NCBI GenBank assembly: GCA_038231255.1
Contig: JBBRLR010000126.1
Span: 1 to 12,789 of the forward strand
Direction: 5' to 3'
Source: JALYUS01 sp038231255
GTDB lineage: Bacteria > Chloroflexota > Chloroflexia > Thermomicrobiales > JALYUS01
DNA length: 12,789 nucleotides
In this document: positions 1-6,231 of the stretch, piece by piece
Layout: the number at the start of each line of letters is the position of its first letter
Numbering within the stretch: the first letter of the stretch is position 1
Notes under the pieces: model-generated
The model's database searches: none
What the model was told of the DNA's origin: nothing
The model's input: only the letters and a program-made list of their open reading frames with translations
Program-made: the position numbers and the translations under genes

Positions 1-2
1 GA

Positions 3-74
3 TTGACGCTCGGAGATGCCGCTGCTACGCTCCTACCCGTACAACCCCGAGACGATACTGGAAGGAGCGAATGA
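3..74 (+). other. Possible 3' tail of an upstream gene (edge of window)
   Basis: The third forward frame is open from the left edge and stops at a TGA (72-74) that overlaps the first start codon of the selenoprotein gene as ATGA, an arrangement common inside operons. Only about 23 codons are visible and they show no recognisable motif, so this may equally be non-coding leader. Sequence to the left of the window would settle it. Confidence 0.2.
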
Positions 75-742
75 TGGACGCAGAAAAAGCGTCGCCAACA
101 AACAACGATCAGGGCGCGGAGGAGGCCGCACCGGCATCGGACTGGATGCCGATGGAGCGGATCAGTTGGTTCCCGATCCCGGAAGAAAAGGATCTCGACC
201 CGCGCATCGCCGATCTCGTGCGGCGGCAGCGGGAGAAACTCGGCGCGCCGAACAATGTCGTCCGCGTCCATTCGTGGCGACCGGAAACGATGCTCCGCTG
301 GCTCGAACTATACGACTACATCAATCGCGGCCCGTCCGGTTTGAGCCGGATCGAGCGCGAGATGATCGGCGTGGTCGTCTCCGCCGAGAACCGCTGCATG
401 TTGTGACTAACCAATCACGGCGCCGAGTTGCGGCGCCTGACCGGAGACCCCGTCAAGGTCGAGCGGATCGCGCAGGACTACCGCCGCGCCGGACTCTCGC
501 CGCGAGAGCGGGCGATGGCCGACTACGTCGTCAAGATCACCCGCACGCCCGTCGAATGCAGCGAGGCGGACATCGAAGCGCTCCGGCCGCATGGCTTCTC
601 GACCGAGGACATCTACGACATCATCAACACGGCGGCGATCTATAACTTCAACAACCGGGTCGCCAGCGCGGCGGGTTTCATCCCAGATCGCTCCTTCCAC
701 GGCGTCAACCGCGAGGAGAAACCTGACAAACCGGGGGATTGA
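71..742 (+). CDS. AhpD / carboxymuconolactone decarboxylase-type peroxidase-related selenoprotein (Sec112, UGA read-through)
   Basis: Reading through the single in-frame TGA at 404-406 gives one 223-residue protein of the peroxidase-related AhpD-like family, which uses a CxxC redox pair to reduce peroxides or disulfides. Seen: a variable N-terminus (1-30), a helical region with E97, then E106-N-R-C109-M-L-(TGA)112-L-T-N-H116, then a C-terminal helical half including NTAAIYNFNNRVASAAGF near 190-207. In mycobacterial AhpD the key residues are Glu118, Cys130, Cys133 and His137 (recalled); E97, C109, residue 112 and H116 have the same spacing, so TGA replaces the second Cys. Both halves are in one frame with no other disruption. 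AAGGAG at 62-67 is 3 nt before ATG 71 and 6 nt before ATG 74, so 74 may be the true start. Selenoproteins of the AhpD-like class are known. The alternative is a nonsense-mutated pseudogene; the exact TGA position and the stem-loop after it argue against that. Confidence 0.8.
404..406 (+). other. In-frame TGA, probable selenocysteine codon (Sec112)
   Basis: This TGA is the only stop in the frame between 71 and 740. It sits three residues after C109 and four before H116, where AhpD-like proteins carry the second redox Cys. TGA differs from the Cys codons TGC and TGT by one base. Recoding as Trp is unlikely because other genes here use TGG for Trp and end at TGA. Confidence 0.78.
415..440 (+). 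promoter_or_regulatory. Candidate bacterial SECIS stem-loop
   Basis: TCA (415-417) pairs with TGA (438-440), C418 bulges, and GGCGCC (419-424) pairs with GGCGCC (432-437). This closes a 7-nt loop GAGTTGC (425-431) whose first base is G. The loop begins 18 nt after the TGA. Bacterial SECIS elements lie within the coding region just after the UGA, with a loop roughly 16-37 nt downstream and a conserved G in its first two positions. The geometry fits. The pairing was found by eye and no energy was computed. Confidence 0.65.
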
Positions 743-764
743 ATTACTCGGGTGTCAGGGAGGG

Positions 765-846
765 GAGTAGCGCAGAGGACACAGAGGAGAGAAAATAAGA
801 AACAATCTCTGTGATCTCTGCGGCCTCTGTGTCCTCTGCGCTACTC
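765..846. repeat. 23-bp perfect inverted repeat built from CTCTGTG/CTCTGCG units
   Basis: Positions 765-787 are the exact reverse complement of 824-846, separated by 36 nt. The spacer and right arm also contain two tandem 18-nt units (806-823 and 824-841) that match at 14 of 18 positions; each has a CTCTGTG block followed by a CTCTGCG block. It starts 22 nt after the selenoprotein stop and ends 44 nt before the next gene. It would form a strong hairpin in either transcript and could act as a terminator or mRNA-stabilising structure, but there is no T-run after it. It resembles low-complexity interspersed repeats of large bacterial genomes. Confidence 0.85.
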
Positions 847-890
847 TCTCGTCCTGATGTCTTGGTGGTTCGTTTTCAAGGAGGCGGAGG

Positions 891-1886
891 ATGGATGAGC
901 GGGCACGGATCGTGGTGGCGGACGACTACAACGATGTCTACGAGACTGCGCCTGCTGTGGAGTGTCTGCGCGAGCGGGCATCGGTGACGATCCATACGAC
1001 GATGCCGACCTCGCTCGATCAGTGGGTGGAACGGCTAAAGGACGCGACGATTGCGGTCGCGAACCGGGAGCGCATCCCGCTCAAAGCGCCGCTCCTGGAC
1101 CGGCTGCCGCGCCTTGAAATGATCGCGCAGACAGCGGGTGGCGGTAGCCACCTCGACCTCGCGGCGGCGACGGAGCGCGGCATCCTCGTTACGGGCACGA
1201 GCGGCGCGAGTGCATCCACCGCCGAACTGACGGTCGCGCTCATGCTCGCGGCGATACGGCGCATTCCGTACGGCGATGCCGAACTGCGCGCCGGGCGGTG
1301 GTCGCAGTTCGTCGGGCGGGAACTGGCTGGCAAGCGGCTGGGGATCGTTGGACTGGGCCGGATCGGCAGCCAGGTTGCGCGCGTCTGTGTCGCGCTCGGC
1401 ATGAGCGTGCAGGCGTGGAGCCCGACGCTGACAGAGCGACGCGCGGCGGCGATCGGCGCATCGTATCAGGACCTCGAAACGCTGCTGGCGGTGGCGGATG
1501 TCGTCGCGGTGCATCTGCGCCTGACGCCGGAAAGCCGGGGTATTCTCTCCCGCGAGAAACTCGCGCTGATGAAGCCGAGCGCCTTATTCGTCAACACCGC
1601 TCGCGCCGCGCTCGTGGATGAGAAGGCGCTGGTCGAGATGCTGCAAGACGGACGGCTGTGGGGCGCGGCGCTCGATGTTTTCGCGAAGGAGCCGCTGCCG
1701 CCGAGCCATCCCTTGCGGAGCCTGCCGAATGTCGTTCTCACGCCACACATCGGCTGGATCGCGGAAGACAGTTATCGCGTTTTCATCGAGGGCGTCGTCG
1801 AAAACATCCTCGCTTACCTTGATGATCGCCCCGTACCCTTCCCCCTCAACCCCGAGGCGCTGGCGCGCCACACCGCATCGCCATAA
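891..1886 (+). CDS. D-isomer-specific 2-hydroxyacid dehydrogenase, NAD-dependent
   Basis: This 331-residue cytosolic enzyme is of normal length for the family that interconverts D-2-hydroxyacids and 2-oxoacids with NAD(P)H. Seen: an N-terminal substrate-domain half, then a Rossmann nucleotide-binding domain with G154-L-G156-R-I-G159, then the catalytic residues in their usual order: R238 in NTARAALVDE, E267 in DVFAKEP and H286 in TPHIGW. The substrate cannot be read from sequence; phosphoglycerate, hydroxypyruvate or phenyllactate-type acids are all possible. AAGGAGG at 878-884 lies 6 nt before the ATG. It follows the selenoprotein on the same strand after 148 nt containing a long inverted repeat, so co-transcription is uncertain. 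Confidence 0.93.
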   Translation: MDERARIVVADDYNDVYETAPAVECLRERASVTIHTTMPTSLDQWVERLKDATIAVANRERIPLKAPLLDRLPRLEMIAQTAGGGSHLDLAAATERGILVTGTSGASASTAELTVALMLAAIRRIPYGDAELRAGRWSQFVGRELAGKRLGIVGLGRIGSQVARVCVALGMSVQAWSPTLTERRAAAIGASYQDLETLLAVADVVAVHLRLTPESRGILSREKLALMKPSALFVNTARAALVDEKALVEMLQDGRLWGAALDVFAKEPLPPSHPLRSLPNVVLTPHIGWIAEDSYRVFIEGVVENILAYLDDRPVPFPLNPEALARHTASP

Positions 1887-1901
1887 CGCCTTTCGTATCG
1901 C

Positions 1902-1936
1902 CTCCGAACTCCGAACCTCGAACCTCGAACCTCGAA
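1902..1936. repeat. Five tandem heptamers of the CCTCGAA type
   Basis: Five back-to-back 7-nt units run CTCCGAA, CTCCGAA, CCTCGAA, CCTCGAA, CCTCGAA. The array starts 15 nt after the dehydrogenase stop. It is a short tandemly repeated heptanucleotide tract with no visible coding role. Confidence 0.8.
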
Positions 1937-2054
1937 CTCCCTCAACCTTCCCTTAAAGACAGTACCGCGCTGTCCTTTGTGCCGATGTGTCGCGTGGCGC
2001 GAACCGGCATACTGATGGCAGGAAATGCGGGACGCGGTCAAGAAGGAACGGATA

Positions 2055-2192
2055 ATGATGTACGGAAACGAGGCGTTTGTGTGCATGATAGTCGGCAAGG
2101 CGATAGATGCCGACCGGCTCGCAACGGCGCAACGGCAACGCGTACGGGCCGAAGCAAAGCGAACGCGCCGCTTTTTGCAGCGCGGTGAGTGA
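2055..2192 (+). CDS. Possible small ORF, 45 residues, unknown function
   Basis: The frame starts with two ATGs (2055 and 2058) and stops at TGA 2190-2192. A purine-rich AAGAAGGAA lies just upstream. The protein begins with a short hydrophobic stretch (FVCMIVGKAI) and continues as a charged, Arg-rich helix-like tail (RLATAQRQRVRAEAKRTRRF). I do not recognise it. It lies in the 570-nt gap between genes of opposite orientation, about 150 nt before a plus-strand terminator hairpin that would end such a transcript. A 5-bp inverted repeat GACAG/CTGTC (1958-1974) precedes it. The gap holds no better coding candidate, but chance ORFs of this size are common in GC-rich DNA. Confidence 0.3.
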   Translation: MMYGNEAFVCMIVGKAIDADRLATAQRQRVRAEAKRTRRFLQRGE

Positions 2193-2344
2193 TCCGGGAA
2201 CGACGACATTTGCGTAGACTGAGATAGGGAACGACTGAATCACGAAGGGACGCATGGTACAGGAGTCGGTTGGCGGGCGCTGCATGTTTGACACGGTAGC
2301 CCGGCCATCCACCACTCGGTAAGCTTCATCCCTTCGCCCGATAC

Positions 2345-2377
2345 GACGCCTTCGGCTTATTGCGGGGGCGTCTTTTT
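2345..2377 (+). terminator. Rho-independent terminator, plus strand
   Basis: GACGCC (2345-2350) pairs with GGCGTC (2367-2372), directly followed by TTTTT (2373-2377). The loop is 16 nt. It would end plus-strand transcription before it runs into the convergent dioxygenase gene. Confidence 0.6.
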
Positions 2378-2393
2378 CTGCGCGATTTTGGCA

Positions 2394-2454
2394 GTGGCGT
2401 AGACTTCAGCCTGCGTCGCTCCCTGGTGGCGCGGGCTGAAGCCTGCGCTACCAC
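2394..2454. repeat. Imperfect palindromic element with CTTCAGCC / GGCTGAAG arms
   Basis: CGTAGACTTCAGCCTGCG on the left matches the reverse complement of the right arm at 15 of 18 positions. All three differences are transitions that keep G-U pairing possible in one strand. The element ends 3 nt before the dioxygenase stop codon. It looks like a REP-type intergenic palindrome and could form a hairpin at the 3' end of the minus-strand transcript. Confidence 0.5.
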
Positions 2455-2456
2455 CG

Positions 2457-3449
2457 CTACAGCGGGTCGAAGACCGGGACGTGCCGATGGTCCTCCTTCG
2501 GAACATGCACGTCCGGCGTGCCGTAGGAATGGAAACTTTCGGGCAGCCGGAGGCCCCACGCTTGCCCCTTCGCACGCTCGGCCTGCGTCCAGACGATCGG
2601 CTCCCAGTCGGGCGCGAAGATCAGGTAGCCGCCGGAAAAGACCTCAATGCGGTTGCCGCCCGGCTCGAAGCAGTAGAGGAAAAAGCCGTGCGTGACGGCG
2701 TGCTTCGACGGGCCGGTTTCGATGGCAATGCCGTTTTCCAGAAATAGATCCGCCGCGCGCAAAATATCCTCGCGGTTATCGAGCCAGTAGGCGAGGTGGT
2801 GAAGGCGGCCGCGCGACCGCGTCGCGTCGAGCGTGTAGGCGATGTCATGGACGAGCGGCGTGACGGAAATCCACGCGCCTGCCTCGGTGCCGTCGTCGAG
2901 GATGACGTGTTCGCGGGTCTGGAAGCCCAACCGCTCCGCCATGAATTCCCGGTTCGGCGTCACTTCCTTACAGAGTACGTTGATGTGATCGAGCCGCCGC
3001 ACGCCGACGCCCCGCCCAGTGTACCGCTGCGGCTGGTTTTTTAGCGCGGGGCGCAAGTCGTCCGGCGCGCGGTACTTCTCGGCTTCGTAGTAGACCTCCA
3101 TCAGGTGACCGTCCGGGTCGGTGAACTGGTAGGCGGGACCGTGGCCAATGTCGCCCGCGATCCAGCCACGCCCTTGTCCGCTCGCTTCCAGCGCCTTTGC
3201 GCGCCGTTCGAGTGCTTCGGGGCTGACGGCGCGCCACGCCGTGTGGCCCGCGCCGCCGTGCGCCGCCTCGGTCAGTTTCAGCGTGTGCCGCTCGTAATCG
3301 CCCCAGCCGCGCAGAAAGACCGACTGCCCCTGCCGCGCCGTCTCCTCCATGCCGAGCACATCGCGGAAGAACCGCAGGCTTTCCTCCGGTTTCGGCGTCA
3401 GCAGTTCGACATGACCCAAATGGGCGATGTCGCGGATGGGTTCGGTCAT
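2457..3449 (-). CDS. Extradiol ring-cleavage dioxygenase, catechol 2,3-dioxygenase type (VOC fold)
   Basis: This 330-residue protein should open the ring of a catechol next to its hydroxyls using Fe(II) and O2. Seen: an N-terminal VOC module (about 8-122) without the metal ligands and a C-terminal catalytic VOC module (about 150-275). Likely metal ligands are H155 (RLDHINV), H217 or H218 (GRLHHLAYW) and E269 (GGNRIEVFSGG). Acid-base residues typical of XylE-like enzymes are also present: H201 (VHDIAY), H250 (GPSKH) and Y259. The tail after 275 is Trp- and His-rich. The ATG at 3449 is preceded by GAAGGAG. It is the last gene of the minus-strand cluster, 55 nt after the Cys-less CML gene. The natural catechol is unknown; a product of the upstream HpaB-type hydroxylase is the obvious candidate (inference). 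Confidence 0.9.
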   Translation of the reverse strand: MTEPIRDIAHLGHVELLTPKPEESLRFFRDVLGMEETARQGQSVFLRGWGDYERHTLKLTEAAHGGAGHTAWRAVSPEALERRAKALEASGQGRGWIAGDIGHGPAYQFTDPDGHLMEVYYEAEKYRAPDDLRPALKNQPQRYTGRGVGVRRLDHINVLCKEVTPNREFMAERLGFQTREHVILDDGTEAGAWISVTPLVHDIAYTLDATRSRGRLHHLAYWLDNREDILRAADLFLENGIAIETGPSKHAVTHGFFLYCFEPGGNRIEVFSGGYLIFAPDWEPIVWTQAERAKGQAWGLRLPESFHSYGTPDVHVPKEDHRHVPVFDPL

Positions 3450-3467
3450 CGTCGCTTCGCTCCTTCA

Positions 3468-3511
3468 GCAATGAGCAATGAGACGGGGATTCACTCCTCA
3501 TTGCTCATTGC
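3468..3511. repeat. Hairpin element copy 1 at the CML/dioxygenase junction
   Basis: GCAATGAGCAATGAG (3468-3482) and its exact reverse complement (3497-3511) flank a 14-nt spacer. The arms are built of 7-nt GCAATGA units. On the minus strand the first arm contains the TGA stop of the CML gene (3505-3507), and the second arm is followed at once by the GAAGGAGCGA ribosome-binding site of the dioxygenase gene. Arm length, spacer length and stop position are the same as in copy 2. Confidence 0.85.
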
Positions 3512-3912
3512 TCGTTGCTCTCGCTCTTGGCAATTTCCTGGATGATCTGCGCGCCGAGATTGGCGGCGGGCAGGCCGCGGAAGAGGAAGGCGAGGTTGAC
3601 GACCGCGCTCATCTCCTCCCACGTCGCCCCGGCGCGGCGGGCGGCGATGGCGTGGAGGCGCGTCGCGTCCGACAGCAGGCCGAGCAGGATGCCGAAAAGC
3701 ATCAGTTGTGAGGTCTTCACGTCGAAGCACTCGGGGTACATCGCCCGCGCCCGCATCTCCTCCTGCATCCGCAGCAGGTCGGGGTCGAGCCGCGCCAGCA
3801 GGTCGGTGCGCGCCTGAATACGCGGCGGCACGAAACCGATCAATCCCGTGTAAAAGTCCCGGTACTCATCCAACTTGTCGTCATCAATCTGCCGCTCAGG
3901 AAATGGCTCCAT
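3505..3912 (-). CDS. Carboxymuconolactone decarboxylase family protein lacking the redox cysteines
   Basis: The protein is 135 residues from ATG 3912, which is preceded by GAAGGAGCGACG. A longer frame to 3966 exists, but its extra 18 residues are encoded by the repeat element, so I reject that start. The fold signature is present: ARAMYPECFDVKTSQLMLF, then LHAIAARRAGATWEEMSAV, then a hydrophobic helix ending in ANLGAQIIQEI. The CxxC pair of AhpD is absent (LLSDATRLH, with only the His kept). This is closer to gamma-carboxymuconolactone decarboxylases, which act on ring-cleavage products without Cys chemistry. Its place between a monooxygenase and a ring-cleavage dioxygenase suggests a role with aromatic intermediates. 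The last residues SNEQ are encoded by the hairpin repeat. The exact reaction is unknown. Confidence 0.8.
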   Translation of the reverse strand: MEPFPERQIDDDKLDEYRDFYTGLIGFVPPRIQARTDLLARLDPDLLRMQEEMRARAMYPECFDVKTSQLMLFGILLGLLSDATRLHAIAARRAGATWEEMSAVVNLAFLFRGLPAANLGAQIIQEIAKSESNEQ

Positions 3913-3925
3913 CGTCGCTCCTTCA

Positions 3926-3976
3926 GCAATGAGCAATGAGGGGCAATCCCTCGTCTCATTGCTCATTGCTCATTGC
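3926..3976. repeat. Hairpin element copy 2 at the hpaB/CML junction
   Basis: GCAATGAGCAATGAG (3926-3940) and its exact reverse complement (3955-3969) flank a 14-nt spacer. One extra heptamer follows (3970-3976). On the minus strand the first arm carries the hpaB-like stop TGA (3963-3965), at the same offset as in copy 1, and the second arm is followed by GAAGGAGCGA. The spacer, read on the minus strand, resembles that of copy 1 read on the plus strand, so the two are inverted copies of one element. Confidence 0.85.
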
Positions 3977-5513
3977 TTCCCCATATCCACGGCGGGACGG
4001 TCCAGCCGTTCAGATCGTACTCGCTCATGCATTGGTCCGCGAAGGATTTGAAGGAATCCAAGTGGCCGCGTGTGCGAGCGAAGTTCATCAGGTCAATGCG
4101 GATCTGCTCGTTGTTGCCGGAATAGTTGCGCTCGTAGAGTTCGTGGCGCGCGCCGAACTCGGTGCCGATGGCGTCCCAGACGAGTTTGAAAAGCTTAACG
4201 CGCTCCTCGGCGGTCGTTTCGGAACCGCGATAATATTTGTCAATGAGCGGCCGCAGTTCCGGATTCTGCAAATCCTTGTAACTCGATGGCGCGACGAGCG
4301 GGCTGCCGCCAAGGTAGGTCTCGAAGAGCAGGTGGATCGCCGCCCAGCATTGGTGTGAGAAGAGGCGGAGCGTCGCCGCATTCTCGACTTTCGGGATCAC
4401 CGAGTCGCCGGGGCCGGGCATCGGGTCGGCGCACATCGCAGTGGTGAGGGCCCAGATCAGGTTACGCCAGCCAATCACCTCGCCGAGCGCGACCTGCACG
4501 CCGCGAAACTCGTCCGTGCCGTTCGCCGCGATTCCCTTGGCGAACAACCCGGCCATGAAGTCCAGTTTCGTGCCGAGCCGCACGCCGGATTGGAGGTTGT
4601 AGCGGCTGAAAAAACCGGACTCGCGATAGAACGCATTCGCCTTGACGACATCGCGGTAGACGAGCACGTTCTCCCACGGGATGAAGGCGTTGTCGAAGAT
4701 CAACACCGCGTCATTCTCGTCGAAGCGGCTGGAAAGCGGGTGGTCGAAGGGGCTGATCGCTTTGTCCTCGTACGAGTTGCGACAAAGCAGTGTTGCGCCT
4801 TTGGTGTCCATATCTGCGATGAAGACGAGCGCGAAATCCTCCGCCTTGCCCTTTTCGAGGTTGGCGGAACTATTCTGCGCGACAAACGTGGCGTGCGTGA
4901 TCGCCGAACCGGTCGCCAGCATCTTCGCGCCGCTGATGATAATACCGTCGTCCCGCTCCTTGACGAGGTGGATGAAGACGTCCGCAACCTCGTGGATCGG
5001 CTTCTTGCGGTCCACCGGCGGATTGACGAGCACATGATTGAGGAAAAGGCCGCGCGACGCGTACTTCTTGTACCACGCGAGGGCATTAGCGCCGAACGGA
5101 GCGTAGAAGTCCGGGTTCGCGCCGAGGCTCGCCATGAAGGCGGCTTTGTAGTCCGGCGTGCGGCCCATGAAGCCGTAACTGAGGCGCGCCCACGCCGCGA
5201 TTGCCTCCCGCGCGTCGAGCAATTCCTGCGCCGTCTTGCTCGGCTGGAAGAACTTGTGCGTGCGGATGCCGTAGTCGTCCACCTTCGTCAGCAGATCGCG
5301 CTGCGCCGGATCGTGGAGCGAATCGTAGAGCCGGGTGATCGAGCGCGCCGAATTGCGGAACGCGGGGTGCGTCGTCACATCTGCGACGCGCTCGCCGTAG
5401 ATGTAGACCTGCCGGCCATCCTTGAGGCTTTCCAGATACTCATCGGCGGTCAGAATGTCGTTGATCTCAGCGCCGGGTGTGGAAAGTTCATCGGTTATCG
5501 TCGCGGTTGCCAC
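3963..5513 (-). CDS. 4-hydroxyphenylacetate 3-monooxygenase-type flavin-dependent oxygenase (HpaB family)
   Basis: This 516-residue protein has the size and motif order of the large component of two-component phenol hydroxylases, which use FADH2 from a separate reductase to add an ortho hydroxyl to a phenol. Seen: YIYGERV near 37-43, G-R118-T-P-D121-Y122, N159-H160-VLVNPPVDR, the GAKMLATGSAITH block at 195-207 and the C-terminal helical region. R118, Y122 and H160 correspond to Arg100, Tyr104 and His142, reported around the active site of the Thermus enzyme (recalled). The start is GTG 5513 with AGGAGG 5 nt upstream. No flavin reductase is in the window, so a partner must be encoded elsewhere. 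The stop and the terminal SNEQ residues come from the hairpin repeat. The phenolic substrate is not determinable; a catechol product would feed the downstream dioxygenase. Confidence 0.9.
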   Translation of the reverse strand: MATATITDELSTPGAEINDILTADEYLESLKDGRQVYIYGERVADVTTHPAFRNSARSITRLYDSLHDPAQRDLLTKVDDYGIRTHKFFQPSKTAQELLDAREAIAAWARLSYGFMGRTPDYKAAFMASLGANPDFYAPFGANALAWYKKYASRGLFLNHVLVNPPVDRKKPIHEVADVFIHLVKERDDGIIISGAKMLATGSAITHATFVAQNSSANLEKGKAEDFALVFIADMDTKGATLLCRNSYEDKAISPFDHPLSSRFDENDAVLIFDNAFIPWENVLVYRDVVKANAFYRESGFFSRYNLQSGVRLGTKLDFMAGLFAKGIAANGTDEFRGVQVALGEVIGWRNLIWALTTAMCADPMPGPGDSVIPKVENAATLRLFSHQCWAAIHLLFETYLGGSPLVAPSSYKDLQNPELRPLIDKYYRGSETTAEERVKLFKLVWDAIGTEFGARHELYERNYSGNNEQIRIDLMNFARTRGHLDSFKSFADQCMSEYDLNGWTVPPWIWGSNEQ

Positions 5514-5591
5514 CCCTGCCTCCTGTCGTCATTCGCATAGCTCGCGTGTGGGCAGCGTAGCAGGTCGGCGGCATCGCGACAACGTAGAAAG

Positions 5592-5648
5592 GAAACTGGG
5601 GAGAACCGCACAGGCGCAAATGCGTCCTTTGCGGTTCTCCCCGGTTTC
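5592..5648. terminator. 19-bp hairpin between the TPP beta gene and hpaB-like gene
   Basis: GGGGAGAACCGCA (5598-5610) pairs perfectly with 5630-5642. The stem extends through a T-G wobble and GAAAC/GTTTC to 5592 and 5648, and the loop is 19 nt. It begins 2 nt after the beta-gene stop. It could terminate or attenuate transcription between beta and hpaB, although no T-run follows on either strand. It may instead be a stabilising or repeat-derived structure. Confidence 0.55.
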
Positions 5649-5650
5649 TC

Positions 5651-6226
5651 TCACTCCCGGCTGCGGATTTCGCGCAGATGGCGCTGGAACTGGAAGCGGT
5701 TTTCCAGCAAGGGCAGATCGGTGACGAAGGCCTTCGGGCCGATGGCTTCGACTTTGGCGACGATCGTCGTCATTTCGCCCGAAGCGAGGGCGGTGCGGAA
5801 GGCAGCGGCGAACTCCTCGACGGTGCGAGCCTGTGCAGTGTGGGCGATCCCGGCGGCAGTCGCCATACCGGCGATGTCGCTACCCGTCGCGGTGGCGGTC
5901 AGGAAGCCGCCGACACTCAGCAGACTCTCGTTATCGAAGACGATGTGGATGAGGTTCTTCGGGTGATAGCGCGCCATCGTCGTCAGGCTGCCGAGATTCA
6001 TCAGGATTGAGCCATCGCCGTCGAGCACGACGACCGGCAGTTCCGGCCGGCTGAGAGCGATGCCCAGCCCCATCGAGGAGGCGAGGCCCATCGCGTGCTG
6101 CAAGTAAAAGAAATTCGGGCGGTGGCCGATGGACTGCACCTCGGCGGCGACCGCGCCCATGATCGTCACGACGACACACTGTTCCAGTTCGGGGTAGATC
6201 GCGGTGATCGCATCAATTCGGAGCAT
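5651..6226 (-). CDS. Thiamine pyrophosphate-dependent decarboxylase, beta (TPP-binding) subunit, sulfopyruvate/phosphonopyruvate decarboxylase-like
   Basis: This is a 191-residue protein from ATG 6226. The frame stays open upstream to 6412, but that part is antisense-like Arg/Pro-rich sequence overlapping the alpha gene. A GAGGAG ribosome-binding site lies in the alpha gene's last codons, and the ATG is 5 nt after its stop. Seen: NFFYLQHAMGLASSMGLGIAL (39-59) and the TPP/Mg motif G70-D-G-S73 followed by D98-N99, which matches the GDG-x(24-27)-N pattern. The subunit holds the pyrophosphate side of the cofactor, and the active site forms with the alpha subunit. Related split enzymes (ComDE) decarboxylate sulfopyruvate; phosphonopyruvate decarboxylases are fused relatives. 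The 2-oxoacid substrate here is unknown. Confidence 0.85.
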   Translation of the reverse strand: MLRIDAITAIYPELEQCVVVTIMGAVAAEVQSIGHRPNFFYLQHAMGLASSMGLGIALSRPELPVVVLDGDGSILMNLGSLTTMARYHPKNLIHIVFDNESLLSVGGFLTATATGSDIAGMATAAGIAHTAQARTVEEFAAAFRTALASGEMTTIVAKVEAIGPKAFVTDLPLLENRFQFQRHLREIRSRE

Positions 6227-6231
6227 CGTCG

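Noticed and set aside
404..406. TGA read as Trp, or a plain nonsense mutation
   Set aside because: Other genes here end at TGA and use TGG for Trp, so the code is standard. A Trp in the redox pair would abolish the motif, and a chance nonsense at the one catalytic codon followed by a SECIS-like loop is less likely than Sec. A sequencing error cannot be excluded from sequence alone.
16..645. Plus-strand 209-codon frame overlapping the selenoprotein
   Set aside because: After the first few residues it is Arg/Pro/Gly-rich out-of-frame translation. The selenoprotein frame has conserved family motifs on both sides of the TGA.
3913..3966. Upstream ATG extending the Cys-less CML protein by 18 residues
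   Set aside because: The extra residues are encoded by the hairpin repeat and the ribosome-binding site sequence. The ATG at 3912 is correctly spaced from GAAGGAG.
3466..3980. Direct repeats that might be a CRISPR array
   Set aside because: The repeats are 7-15 nt, arranged as inverted pairs at two gene junctions, with no regular 30-40 nt unique spacers and no cas genes.
4590..5540. Plus-strand 316-codon frame opposite the HpaB-like gene
   Set aside because: It is a shadow of a clear family member on the minus strand, with Arg- and Val-rich composition and no ribosome-binding site.
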